Assembly: GCA_028708055.1 (NCBI GenBank)
Contig: JAQVZT010000178.1
Span: 1-5,763, forward strand
Length of the DNA stretch: 5,763 bases
DNA from: Methanothrix sp.
GTDB lineage: Archaea > Halobacteriota > Methanosarcinia > Methanotrichales > Methanotrichaceae
Direction of reading: 5' to 3'
A model generated the notes under the pieces. That model was not told the origin of the DNA, did no database searches, and saw only the letters and a program-made list of their open reading frames with translations. A program made the position numbers and the translations under genes. Every line of letters begins with the position of its first letter. The stretch's first letter is position 1. Below are positions 1 to 5,706 of this stretch, in pieces.

Positions 1-2
1 AT

Positions 3-2621
3 ATCGACATGTTCCCCAGGGAGACTGTGCAGCCCAAGCTCCGGCTGGGGCCCGTCGGTGATCGGTACGAGCAGGAGGCAGATCAGGTGGCGAGGCGGGT
101 GGTCGAGACGATCTCATCACCCGATCACGTGCAAAGGAAAGCGGATGCATCGCTTCGGCGAAAGATAGGCAGGCGCTCCTCTGCTGGGGGGATTCCCATC
201 GGGCCGGATGTGGAGTTGGCGATCCAGAGAGCGCGGTCAGGAGGAATGCCCATCCCCGATAGCGTCCGTCAGCCGATGGAGCGGGCCTTCGGCGCAGACT
301 TTGGCAGAGTGAGGTTGCATGACGATGCTCAGGCTGATAGGCTCAATCGATCGATCCAGGCGCGGGCATTCACCACCGGACGGGACATCTTTCTCAGGCA
401 GGGAGAGTATCGGCCCGCCAGTTCCGAGGGGCAGAGGCTCCTGGCGCATGAGCTGACGCATGTGGTGCAGCAGATGCATGGCCAGAGGACGGATCGTGTG
501 CGTGTTAATGATGATCAGGAAGGGAGGCTGATGGCTTATGGGATGGTTCTGAAAACCTCGCAGATGGCGTGCAGCGACCAGGCCGCGGTTCGCCTAACAT
601 CGCAGACGTCAACGCAATTGCATGAAGGCACAAGACCCGAGTATCCTTTTCCCGTGCAAGAGTCAGCACTCAAACCAGGACTCTCCCTGGCAAATCCCAC
701 CATTCAACGCACCGTTACCCAGATTTTGCCCGGTCCTGATAAGAAAAAAATTGGATCCTTGCTCATCGTAGGCCGACCAGATAAGGTTTTTATTAACAGC
801 ATGGGCGACCATACGACAGCTTTTGCCACCCATGTAGCGGCTATCAGGCTGCGGATGGAAAATAAATCATTATGGGAAGCACTAAAGGGATTAAAGGAGT
901 TGTATGAGGCGGCCACGAAACTGGAAGGCTATTCGATGAAGGGGAATTTGCCGTCTAGTGACGTGATGATTTTTGGGAATGCTAAACCACATGGCAATCG
1001 CTTAAAAAGCGCAGAAGATGATCTTATTGGCCTTTTTAAATCCTTACCTAAAAGTCAAGAAGAAGCAGGTGTGGTAGATCAAACGGAACTTGCTCTCAAG
1101 CTTCAGGAAAGCGTTAACGCCTATCTTGAATTTCGTGAGTTGATACCCCTTTCTGCAATAAACGTAATGTACCTTGCTCCTGGAGTTGCTGGTAAGGGAA
1201 AAGGCGAAGCGGAAAATGCTTCAATCTTGGCTCAATATGAAAGAGGAACAACATTTGACAAGGAAACATTGAGAAAAGCGATTCTAGGGGTTTTTGATGT
1301 AAATGCTGCAGCTATGGTTGTGGCAGCCACGGACCCTCATACTTTAGCTGCCATTGCACCAGGACTCAACCCTACATTGCCCTTGTATAAAAGAGTAGAG
1401 CTTCTCGCCTCGCAACACCTAACGAGCATCTCAGCCGGTTTCCCAAGGAGCTCTAAAGAGGCGAATGTTTCGATAAAGGAGCTGAGTGATTATATTATCA
1501 AGAGAGCAAAGGCAGAATTGGAAAATAACCGGAGGATACTGGCTCTTCGCTATGCTCGGCGACTACAAAAATATCAGGAAATAAAGAATGGCATTGAATC
1601 CAAGATACTTAAAACTAAATATGATCGGGATATGGGGGACAGATTAGATATCGAAGTCAAGAGCTATAAAGAACAAATAGAAATGATAAATAAAGCGCTG
1701 GGATCCGATATTGAGATCCCAGCGAAGATCATCAATGACCCTTCTGAAAGAGAAGAAGAAGAACGGCTGATCAAAGAACAAGGCGAAGCACAGGATCGCG
1801 AAGAGGAGTCTGTGGAACAAGAGCAGCAAAAGCAACCTATTGCGATCCAGATTTTGCTTAAGAAATCGACAGAGGGAACAGCATCGCTTGTAATCGGCAA
1901 TATCGAAATTGCCGGGAGGCCGCCTTCACCGATTTCAGGAAGTATGGGTGCTCACACTACGGCCTGGGTGCTTCACACAGACCGCATTAAAAAAGCTCTT
2001 GTTGGAGAACGCCTGGAATCGGCGCTGAATATTATTAATAAAATTCTTGTGCCAGAAGCGTTTGCCTTGCAAGAGGAACTAGCTTCCGCCAATCCTCCAG
2101 TTGCCATAGGACAACTCGAAAAAATGATCTATGCCAAGGAAGCAGTTATAAAATGGAGCAAGAAGGAAATTAATGAATATAATTCTGCGTCCGATTTAGC
2201 TTTTAGCTTGCAGCAATACTTGGATGAATTGCTCATTTATATCAACTACATTCCTGGGGTCACCCGAGAAGCTGTAAATACCGCTGGCCGTGGAGAAGGC
2301 AAACACCGCAGAGTCTTAATTGAATATGAGAACTTAGCAGAGATAGAGCAAAAAAGAATCGAACTGAAAGCTAAAAAGAAAACACCAAGAAAGCCTATCA
2401 AGAATCTTAGTTTTGACATGAAGTCTGAAAAAACTGTTAAATTAATGTACAAACCAACAAAAGAAAAATGCGAGGAACTCGAAAAAGCTGTAGATGGATT
2501 ATTGGATTTAAAAGGATTAGAAAATAAAAACATTTATACAAAATCCCATTGGAAAATGATAAAATATATATATCCTTATACCTGGAATGCCCTAAATCAA
2601 TATAAACGAATTCCTGTATAA
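3..2621 (+). CDS. DUF4157 (eCIS-core) protein fused to a duplicated uncharacterised module; candidate eCIS cargo, 5' end open
   Basis: The reading frame is open to the left edge. The first ATG is at 9 and gives 870 residues (numbering used here), but no stop or clear ribosome site precedes it, so the true start may lie outside. Residues about 7-157 match the DUF4157/eCIS-core family: QPKLRLG, YEQEADQVA, then HELTH at 147-151 followed by VVQQ, a zinc-metalloprotease HExxH with both histidines and the glutamate intact. DUF4157 is known to sit at the N-terminus of many eCIS-linked cargo proteins and toxins. A linker (about 165-245) leads to module copy 1 (247-411), a mixed region (412-494), a charged, probably coiled-coil stretch (495-609), module copy 2 (624-774) and a Lys-rich tail (775-870). 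I see no signal peptide or membrane segment. I recognise no known toxin fold in the modules. That it is a payload of the adjacent injection machine is inference from the core domain and the location; a structural or loading role is the alternative. Base composition becomes AT-rich after the core domain. Confidence 0.85.
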   Translation: MDMFPRETVQPKLRLGPVGDRYEQEADQVARRVVETISSPDHVQRKADASLRRKIGRRSSAGGIPIGPDVELAIQRARSGGMPIPDSVRQPMERAFGADFGRVRLHDDAQADRLNRSIQARAFTTGRDIFLRQGEYRPASSEGQRLLAHELTHVVQQMHGQRTDRVRVNDDQEGRLMAYGMVLKTSQMACSDQAAVRLTSQTSTQLHEGTRPEYPFPVQESALKPGLSLANPTIQRTVTQILPGPDKKKIGSLLIVGRPDKVFINSMGDHTTAFATHVAAIRLRMENKSLWEALKGLKELYEAATKLEGYSMKGNLPSSDVMIFGNAKPHGNRLKSAEDDLIGLFKSLPKSQEEAGVVDQTELALKLQESVNAYLEFRELIPLSAINVMYLAPGVAGKGKGEAENASILAQYERGTTFDKETLRKAILGVFDVNAAAMVVAATDPHTLAAIAPGLNPTLPLYKRVELLASQHLTSISAGFPRSSKEANVSIKELSDYIIKRAKAELENNRRILALRYARRLQKYQEIKNGIESKILKTKYDRDMGDRLDIEVKSYKEQIEMINKALGSDIEIPAKIINDPSEREEEERLIKEQGEAQDREEESVEQEQQKQPIAIQILLKKSTEGTASLVIGNIEIAGRPPSPISGSMGAHTTAWVLHTDRIKKALVGERLESALNIINKILVPEAFALQEELASANPPVAIGQLEKMIYAKEAVIKWSKKEINEYNSASDLAFSLQQYLDELLIYINYIPGVTREAVNTAGRGEGKHRRVLIEYENLAEIEQKRIELKAKKKTPRKPIKNLSFDMKSEKTVKLMYKPTKEKCEELEKAVDGLLDLKGLENKNIYTKSHWKMIKYIYPYTWNALNQYKRIPV
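447..461 (+). other. HExxH zinc-metalloprotease motif of the DUF4157 domain
   Basis: Codons 147-151 (counting from the ATG at 9) read His-Glu-Leu-Thr-His, followed by Val-Val-Gln-Gln, the usual DUF4157 pattern. In HExxH peptidases the two histidines bind zinc and the glutamate activates water. All three are kept here, so the domain is not visibly inactivated. The third metal ligand cannot be assigned from sequence alone. Whether DUF4157 domains cleave themselves, the cargo or a target is not something the sequence shows. Confidence 0.75.
747..1241 (+). repeat. Protein-level module, copy 1 (residues 247-411)
   Basis: First copy of an internal duplication in the DUF4157 protein. It opens with a beta-like stretch ending in GRP (255-257), then SMGDHTTAF with a second histidine at 275. 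It continues with predicted helices and an LxxSLQ-like segment (ALKLQESVNAYL), and ends with GKGEA (397-401) and ILAQYE (406-411). The pairing with copy 2 rests on the shared order and spacing of these motifs, not on nucleotide identity, which is low. Function unknown. Confidence 0.7.
1878..2330 (+). repeat. Protein-level module, copy 2 (residues 624-774)
   Basis: Second copy of the duplicated module: a beta-like stretch ending in GRP (636-638), SMGAHTTAW with a second histidine at 656, an LAFSLQQYLDELL segment, then GRGEG (760-764) and VLIEYE (769-774). The GxGE-to-Tyr spacing is 13 residues in both copies and the His-to-His spacing is 7 in both. It is about 14 residues shorter than copy 1, lost between the two motif blocks. 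The conserved His/Gly/Glu/Tyr residues look like a functional site, but no named family comes to mind. Confidence 0.7.
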
Positions 2622-2680
2622 AAAAGACAAAATCATGAAGAACAGGACTTGACAAAGGTCGCTAAGTATCGGCTAACTGC

Positions 2681-2703
2681 TTGCAGGCTTGAATTGCCTG
2701 CAA
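2681..2703. repeat. Perfect 8-bp inverted repeat (hairpin 1)
   Basis: TTGCAGGC and its exact complement GCCTGCAA flank a 7-base loop. Three more base pairs (TGC at 2678-2680 with GCA at 2705-2707) extend the stem if one A at 2704 is bulged. No T run follows on either side. It could be a structured RNA element, a processing site or the remnant of a mobile sequence. Confidence 0.5.
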
Positions 2704-2734
2704 AGCATTGCTGCATGATGCCTCTCTCGGATAG

Positions 2735-2757
2735 TTGAGAATATAAGCTTTTCTCAA
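2735..2757. repeat. Perfect 7-bp inverted repeat (hairpin 2)
   Basis: TTGAGAA and TTCTCAA flank a 9-base AT-rich loop. It lies 31 bases after hairpin 1 and directly precedes a TGAGGCGA octamer. It may be a structured RNA element or an operator-like palindrome; short length leaves chance possible. Confidence 0.4.
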
Positions 2758-2931
2758 TGAGGCGATTTGAGGTGAGATTGAGTCCTTCCGGGAACGCAGA
2801 TCTGGCTGATCGAATTATGATGCACTGGGTGCTGAATGTTCTCGAATAAGCCCACAAAAAATAAATTTCCGGTTACCTCTGATTCTCATCACATTTTATC
2901 CTAAAAACAATCCCAAAGCAGGAGACTCAAC

Positions 2932-2982
2932 ATGATCACCAAAAACTCTCTCAACTCCCACAAAGGAGCCCACCAGCCATGA
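2932..2982 (+). CDS. 16-codon mini-ORF overlapping the start of the tube-adaptor gene
   Basis: ATG at 2932 is preceded by AGGAG (2920-2924) at a good 7-base spacing. The frame encodes 16 residues (MITKNSLNSHKGAHQP) and stops with TGA at 2980-2982, which overlaps the next gene's ATG as ATGA. That arrangement is typical of translational coupling. The peptide has no recognisable domain. It could be a leader peptide that loads ribosomes onto the baseplate operon, the remnant of a truncated gene, or a coincidence. The downstream gene also has its own AAAGGAG (2962-2968), located inside this mini-ORF. Confidence 0.35.
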   Translation: MITKNSLNSHKGAHQP

Positions 2983-3623
2983 GCATCGCCCCCCGCCTCC
3001 TCAAAGGTGCTATCATCGCCATCGACTCAGACAATCCTCTGCTCACCAGCGTGACGGTCTTTCAGTACAACCCCCACACCCTTACCCGCCGGCTGGAGCC
3101 TCAGATGATGGGCGGCGAGAACAGGGCTGAGCCCCTCAGGATCAGGGGCGCTCCCGTGGAGACGATCGATGTGGAGATTGAGATCGACGCCTCAGACCAG
3201 CTTGAGAAAGGAGGCGTGACCGCTCTTGCCATGGGGATCTACCCCCAGCTCTCCGCCCTGGAGATGCTGGTCTATCCCAGGAGCACGCGGGTGATAGCCA
3301 ACGAGAAGCTGCTCAAGCAGGGAACCATAGAGATCATTCCTCCCGAGGCACCGCTCACCCTCTTCGTCTGGGGTCCGGCCCGAATTCTTCCCGTCCAGAT
3401 AACCAGCTTCAGCATCACCGAAGAGATCCACGATACCAAGCTCAACCCCCTCCAGGCCAAAGTGTCCCTGAGCATGAGGGTCCTCAGCTACAACGACCTT
3501 CCCTCGGATCACAAGGGCCACAAGATCTTCCTCGCCCACCAGGTGGCCAAAGAGGTAATGGCCGCCCTGGGCAGCGCAGGCAGCCTGGGATCAGTGATGG
3601 GAAGCAATTTCAGCATTTTGTAA
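2979..3623 (+). CDS. eCIS tube/baseplate adaptor protein (Afp7-type, CIS tube N-terminal domain)
   Basis: 214 residues, matching the contractile-injection-system tube protein family that links the inner tube to the spike hub (Afp7-like, equivalent to the LysM-bearing T4 gp53-type adaptor). Hallmarks visible are a short lead-in (RLLKGAIIAID), FQYNP at 28-32, VETIDVEIEIDASDQLEKG in the first third, the YPQLSALEMLVYP block, PLTLFVWGP, and the C-terminal SMRVLSYNDLP. The whole length is this one domain; the LysM domain fused to it in Afp7 is encoded separately just downstream. The ATG at 2979 is supported by AAAGGAG 10 bases upstream and overlaps the stop of a 16-codon mini-ORF. It is first in a tight run of baseplate genes. 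GC content and codon use (AGG-rich arginine) resemble the other structural genes and the 5' part of the cargo-like gene, but not that gene's AT-rich 3' half. The family assignment is confident; the exact position in the particle is inferred from Afp/PVC. Confidence 0.9.
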   Translation: MSIAPRLLKGAIIAIDSDNPLLTSVTVFQYNPHTLTRRLEPQMMGGENRAEPLRIRGAPVETIDVEIEIDASDQLEKGGVTALAMGIYPQLSALEMLVYPRSTRVIANEKLLKQGTIEIIPPEAPLTLFVWGPARILPVQITSFSITEEIHDTKLNPLQAKVSLSMRVLSYNDLPSDHKGHKIFLAHQVAKEVMAALGSAGSLGSVMGSNFSIL

Positions 3624-3700
3624 GCGCCTTTATTTGCGTCTTTGTTTCCGTCCTTGTTGAAATCTTGCTGCATTACAAATCACTATTATGAGGCGAAATA

Positions 3701-3985
3701 ATGTTTGAACCGACCAGCCGCTACTACACCCTGGAGAGCGCCGTCCACACCATGCCGGACGGCCGCATCGTTGCCTACAAACGCCGCCGTTTCCTGCCCC
3801 GAGGCGAGGAGCTGGACCTTCTCGCAGAGGTCACGGTTACCGAAGGCGACCGGCTCGACCTGATCGCCAGCCGTGCCCTGGGCAATGCCGAATTCTTCTG
3901 GCAGATTTGCGATGCCAACGATGCCATGAACCCCTTTGATCTGGGAGAAGAGATCAACCGGCGGCTGAGAGTGCCGGTACCGTAA
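3701..3985 (+). CDS. Stand-alone LysM-domain baseplate protein
   Basis: 94 residues. The N-terminal 40 (SRYYTLESAVHTMPDGR, RRRFLP) form a short beta-rich lead, and residues about 43-92 are a LysM domain. The LysM part shows EGDRLDLIA, then a W (66) in FFWQICDAN, then the closing L-R-V-P (89-92) in place of the usual L-x-I-P. LysM binds glycan in cell-wall proteins, but in tail-like machines this small protein sits at the tube/baseplate junction, a role suggested here by its place directly after the tube adaptor. It corresponds to the C-terminal LysM of Afp7, here a separate gene. The ATG at 3701 has GAGGCG 5 bases upstream. The 77-base gap before it is T-rich on the + strand and carries no gene. 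Confidence 0.88.
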   Translation: MFEPTSRYYTLESAVHTMPDGRIVAYKRRRFLPRGEELDLLAEVTVTEGDRLDLIASRALGNAEFFWQICDANDAMNPFDLGEEINRRLRVPVP

Positions 3986-4037
3986 TCCGATTGCAATAAT
4001 CCAAAAAAAACCCAAAATTCTTGAGGCGATAATTCTG

Positions 4038-4044
4038 AAGGGAG
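4038..4044 (+). promoter_or_regulatory. SD-like AAGGGAG deciding the hub gene start
   Basis: This purine run is 5 bases from CTG 4050 and 14 bases from TTG 4059. The normal spacing (about 5-9) favours initiation at the CTG, which would restore the LTLLIG N-terminus expected for this family. A second SD-like GAGGCG at 4023-4028 is 6 bases from CTG 4035, so the start is not settled. Confidence 0.4.
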
Positions 4045-4058
4045 TCTATCTGACGCTC

Positions 4059-5117
4059 TTGATCGGCAAGAGCGAGCTAAAACCCGCTAAAAAGGAGCTG
4101 ATGGAGTCGCTTCAGAAGGTGGAGGTGACCCTGAATGAAAAGGAAAGGTCAGGCTTTGAGCTGGACTTTCAGCTCGGCCACGGCCAGAATCTCGACGACC
4201 TCAAGCCTTTTAATCGGGTCATCATCATAGTCACCATCAACTCCGTTAAAAATATCCTCATGGACGGCATCATAGGTTACCATCAGCTAGCCCCTGGAAA
4301 CGGGTCCGAAGCATCGATATTTACCGTCTTTGGCGAAGACGTGAGCCTTATGATGGATCTTGAGGAGAAGACTGTCTCCCACAAAGGCCAGGACGATGCC
4401 ACTATCGCCAGAGACATCATCTCAAAGTATTCAAGCTATGGCATAACTGCCGATGTCAAATCCCCGAAAGGAATAAGCCAGCCGGGTGCTAACGACTCGG
4501 TTCCAAGTCAGCAAGTCACCGACCTTGAGCACCTCAAGATCATGGCAAACAGGTACGGTTTCGTCTTCTACATCACTGCGGGACCCAAGGCAAAGAAGAG
4601 CACCGCCTACTGGGGACTACCCGACAAAGAAAGCACCAGACAGAAAGCTCTCTGTACTAATATGGGCCCTCACAGCAACGTCGATACTATAAAATTCTCT
4701 TACGATTCCCTCGCACCCACTCTGGTAAAAGGAAGTATCGATGATACAGAGACCAACCAGATCAAGCCCGTAGAGACGAGTTCCAGCGAGATGAAAAAAA
4801 TCGCTAAGAAATCTGCCCTAGTGAGCCAGTCCAAGGTCAGGCTCAAGCTCCTCCTTCAGAAATCTGGCAACGACCTCAAAAAAGCTATGGCTCTTGCTCA
4901 GGGAATAACGGACGCCTCCCTGCAGAATGTAACGACGGCAAATGGCACTTTGAGCACCACCCGTTACGGCGACCTTCTCAAGCCCCACAGGGTTGTGGGC
5001 ATCATAGGCGCAGGTCAGGAATTCGGCGGAGACTGGCGCGTTAGGAAGGTAACTCACAGGATAGAGAGAGGCAAGTACACGCAGGACTTCACCCTATCCA
5101 AAGATGGAACCGAATGA
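4059..5117 (+). CDS. Spike hub protein, gpD/gp27-like (N-terminal half of Afp8/VgrG)
   Basis: 352 residues from the TTG at 4059, matching phage late-control D / VgrG N-terminal proteins that trimerise to form the hub carrying the spike. Diagnostic blocks are RSGFELDFQLG (30-40), FNRVIIIVTI with MDGIIGYHQL about residues 53-77, GEDVSLMMDLEEK near 91-103, DLEHLKIMANRYGFVFYIT in mid-protein, and RYGDLL...RKVTHRIERGKYTQDFTL at the end. In Afp8 and VgrG this is fused to the gp5-like spike; here the spike is the next gene, 26 bases on. The start is odd. Homologues as I recall them begin with a few residues then LTLLIG, and those codons lie upstream of the TTG in the same open frame (LTL is 4050-4058). 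AAGGGAG (4038-4044) is 5 bases before a CTG at 4050 but 14 before the TTG, and another SD-like GAGGCG (4023-4028) precedes CTG 4035. True initiation is therefore probably at a CTG upstream of the coordinate given; TTG is kept as the only conventional start codon. Confidence 0.9.
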   Translation: MIGKSELKPAKKELMESLQKVEVTLNEKERSGFELDFQLGHGQNLDDLKPFNRVIIIVTINSVKNILMDGIIGYHQLAPGNGSEASIFTVFGEDVSLMMDLEEKTVSHKGQDDATIARDIISKYSSYGITADVKSPKGISQPGANDSVPSQQVTDLEHLKIMANRYGFVFYITAGPKAKKSTAYWGLPDKESTRQKALCTNMGPHSNVDTIKFSYDSLAPTLVKGSIDDTETNQIKPVETSSSEMKKIAKKSALVSQSKVRLKLLLQKSGNDLKKAMALAQGITDASLQNVTTANGTLSTTRYGDLLKPHRVVGIIGAGQEFGGDWRVRKVTHRIERGKYTQDFTLSKDGTE

Positions 5118-5143
5118 AGTTGAAAATCCTGAAGGTATAAAAT

Positions 5144-5704
5144 ATGTGTCCTCAATTTTTCGGAAAACACCGGGGCAAAGTTCAGAACAACAAAGATCCC
5201 CTGAAACTGGGCCGCATCCAGGTCATTGTTCCATCCGTCCTCGGAGAAAACCATGATAGCTGGGCCATGCCCTGCGTCCCTTACGCCGGAAAAGGAGTGG
5301 GATTCTTCGTCCTGCCCCCGGTTGGGGCGAACATCTGGGTTGAGTTTGAAGCCGGGGACCCGGATCACCCCATCTGGAGTGGCTGCTACTGGGGAGACGG
5401 CGAGGTTCCTGCCGATCCGCCGGAGGAGAAGATCAGGATCTTCAAAACCGAGTCATTCTCAATAATTCTGGATGAGTCCAAAGGCATAACCCTTGATGTC
5501 AAGTCTCCGGCGGTAAAAAAGCCGCTAAAAATGGTCTTCAATTCATCGGGATTTGAGATCAAAGACGGCGCCTCTACCATCAATATGACCGATTCCAAGA
5601 TAGTATTGAAGTCAAACGAGATCGAGATCAAGAACAATGCCTTTAGCATTAAAGTGACCGCTTCCAAGGTCACCATCAACGACGGCGCCCTGGAGGTGAT
5701 CTGA
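5144..5704 (+). CDS. Central spike protein, gpV/gp5-like (OB-fold plus beta-helix; C-terminal half of Afp8/VgrG)
   Basis: 186 residues, matching the phage baseplate assembly protein V / VgrG OB-fold family, which forms the trimeric membrane-piercing spike below the tube. Residues about 7-92 are the OB-fold: GKHRGKV, NKDPLKLGRIQV (16-27), SWAMPCVPYAGKG (39-51), PPVGANIWVEFE (58-69), then GDPDHPIWSGCYWG (71-84), all strongly conserved in eCIS versions. Residues about 100-186 are short alternating strands (IKDGASTINM, SKIVLKSNEIEIKN, AFSIKVTASKVTIN) typical of a narrow triple-stranded beta-helix. There is no lysozyme domain, unlike T4 gp5, and no C-terminal effector extension; the protein ends at ALEVI, leaving the tip to a PAAR-like protein. 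The ATG at 5144 has GAAGGT 7 bases upstream. It follows its hub partner by 26 bases and overlaps the ribosome site of the next gene, so co-translation is likely. Confidence 0.92.
   Translation: MCPQFFGKHRGKVQNNKDPLKLGRIQVIVPSVLGENHDSWAMPCVPYAGKGVGFFVLPPVGANIWVEFEAGDPDHPIWSGCYWGDGEVPADPPEEKIRIFKTESFSIILDESKGITLDVKSPAVKKPLKMVFNSSGFEIKDGASTINMTDSKIVLKSNEIEIKNNAFSIKVTASKVTINDGALEVI
5692..5701 (+). promoter_or_regulatory. Full-length Shine-Dalgarno site for the PAAR-like gene
   Basis: GGAGGTGATC is a perfect complement to the conserved 3' end of 16S rRNA and lies inside the last codons of the spike gene, 5 bases before a TTG. It is the strongest ribosome site in the window and decides TTG 5707 as the start of the next gene. 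Confidence 0.7.
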
Positions 5705-5706
5705 GT

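Larger units (their letters stand above)
2622..2931 (+). other. Gene-poor spacer with two perfect hairpins; no gene recognised
   Basis: About 310 bases between the cargo-like gene and the baseplate block. I see no convincing coding region; the longest frame is a 74-codon minus-strand frame that starts with TTG and lacks a clear ribosome site. It contains an 8-bp inverted repeat (2681-2688 with 2696-2703), a 7-bp inverted repeat (2735-2741 with 2751-2757), and a copy of TGAGGCGA (2758-2765). Neither hairpin is followed by a T run, so they are not typical intrinsic terminators. An AT-rich patch (about 2855-2867, and the TTTTATCC at 2894-2901) could hold the promoter of the downstream block, but no element matches a bacterial or archaeal consensus well enough to call. 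Confidence 0.5.

Noticed and set aside
1696..1724. Perfect 10-bp inverted repeat (CGCTGGGATC ... GATCCCAGCG, 9-base loop) inside the cargo-like gene
   Set aside because: It lies within a well-supported coding frame, has no T run and has no partner elsewhere in the window; could be chance or an mRNA hairpin, with no evidence of function.
2649..2678. TTGACA at 2649-2654 as a bacterial -35 box
   Set aside because: No acceptable -10 lies 16-18 bases downstream (only CTAACT/GCTAAC), and the next gene is far away.
2633..2857. Minus-strand frame of 74 codons in the spacer
   Set aside because: It needs a TTG start, lacks a clear SD, matches no family I recognise and overlaps the hairpins; kept only as part of the spacer description.
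2873..2902. TTACCT / TATCCT pair as a promoter for the baseplate block
   Set aside because: Only 3 of 6 and 4 of 6 consensus matches with an 18-base spacer, in an AT-rich patch where such matches are common; the host domain is also uncertain.
3192..3539. 115-codon minus-strand frame opposite the tube-adaptor gene
   Set aside because: Shadow frame in GC-rich coding sequence; the + strand product is a clear family member.
3624..3660. T-rich run after the tube-adaptor gene as a terminator
   Set aside because: There is no stem before it and the T tracts are interrupted; the next gene is functionally linked, so termination here is unlikely, though an archaeal U-rich signal cannot be ruled out.
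4486..4692. Overlapping plus-strand frame inside the hub gene
   Set aside because: Shadow of the hub gene; its product is a Ser/Arg/Thr-rich string with no family resemblance.
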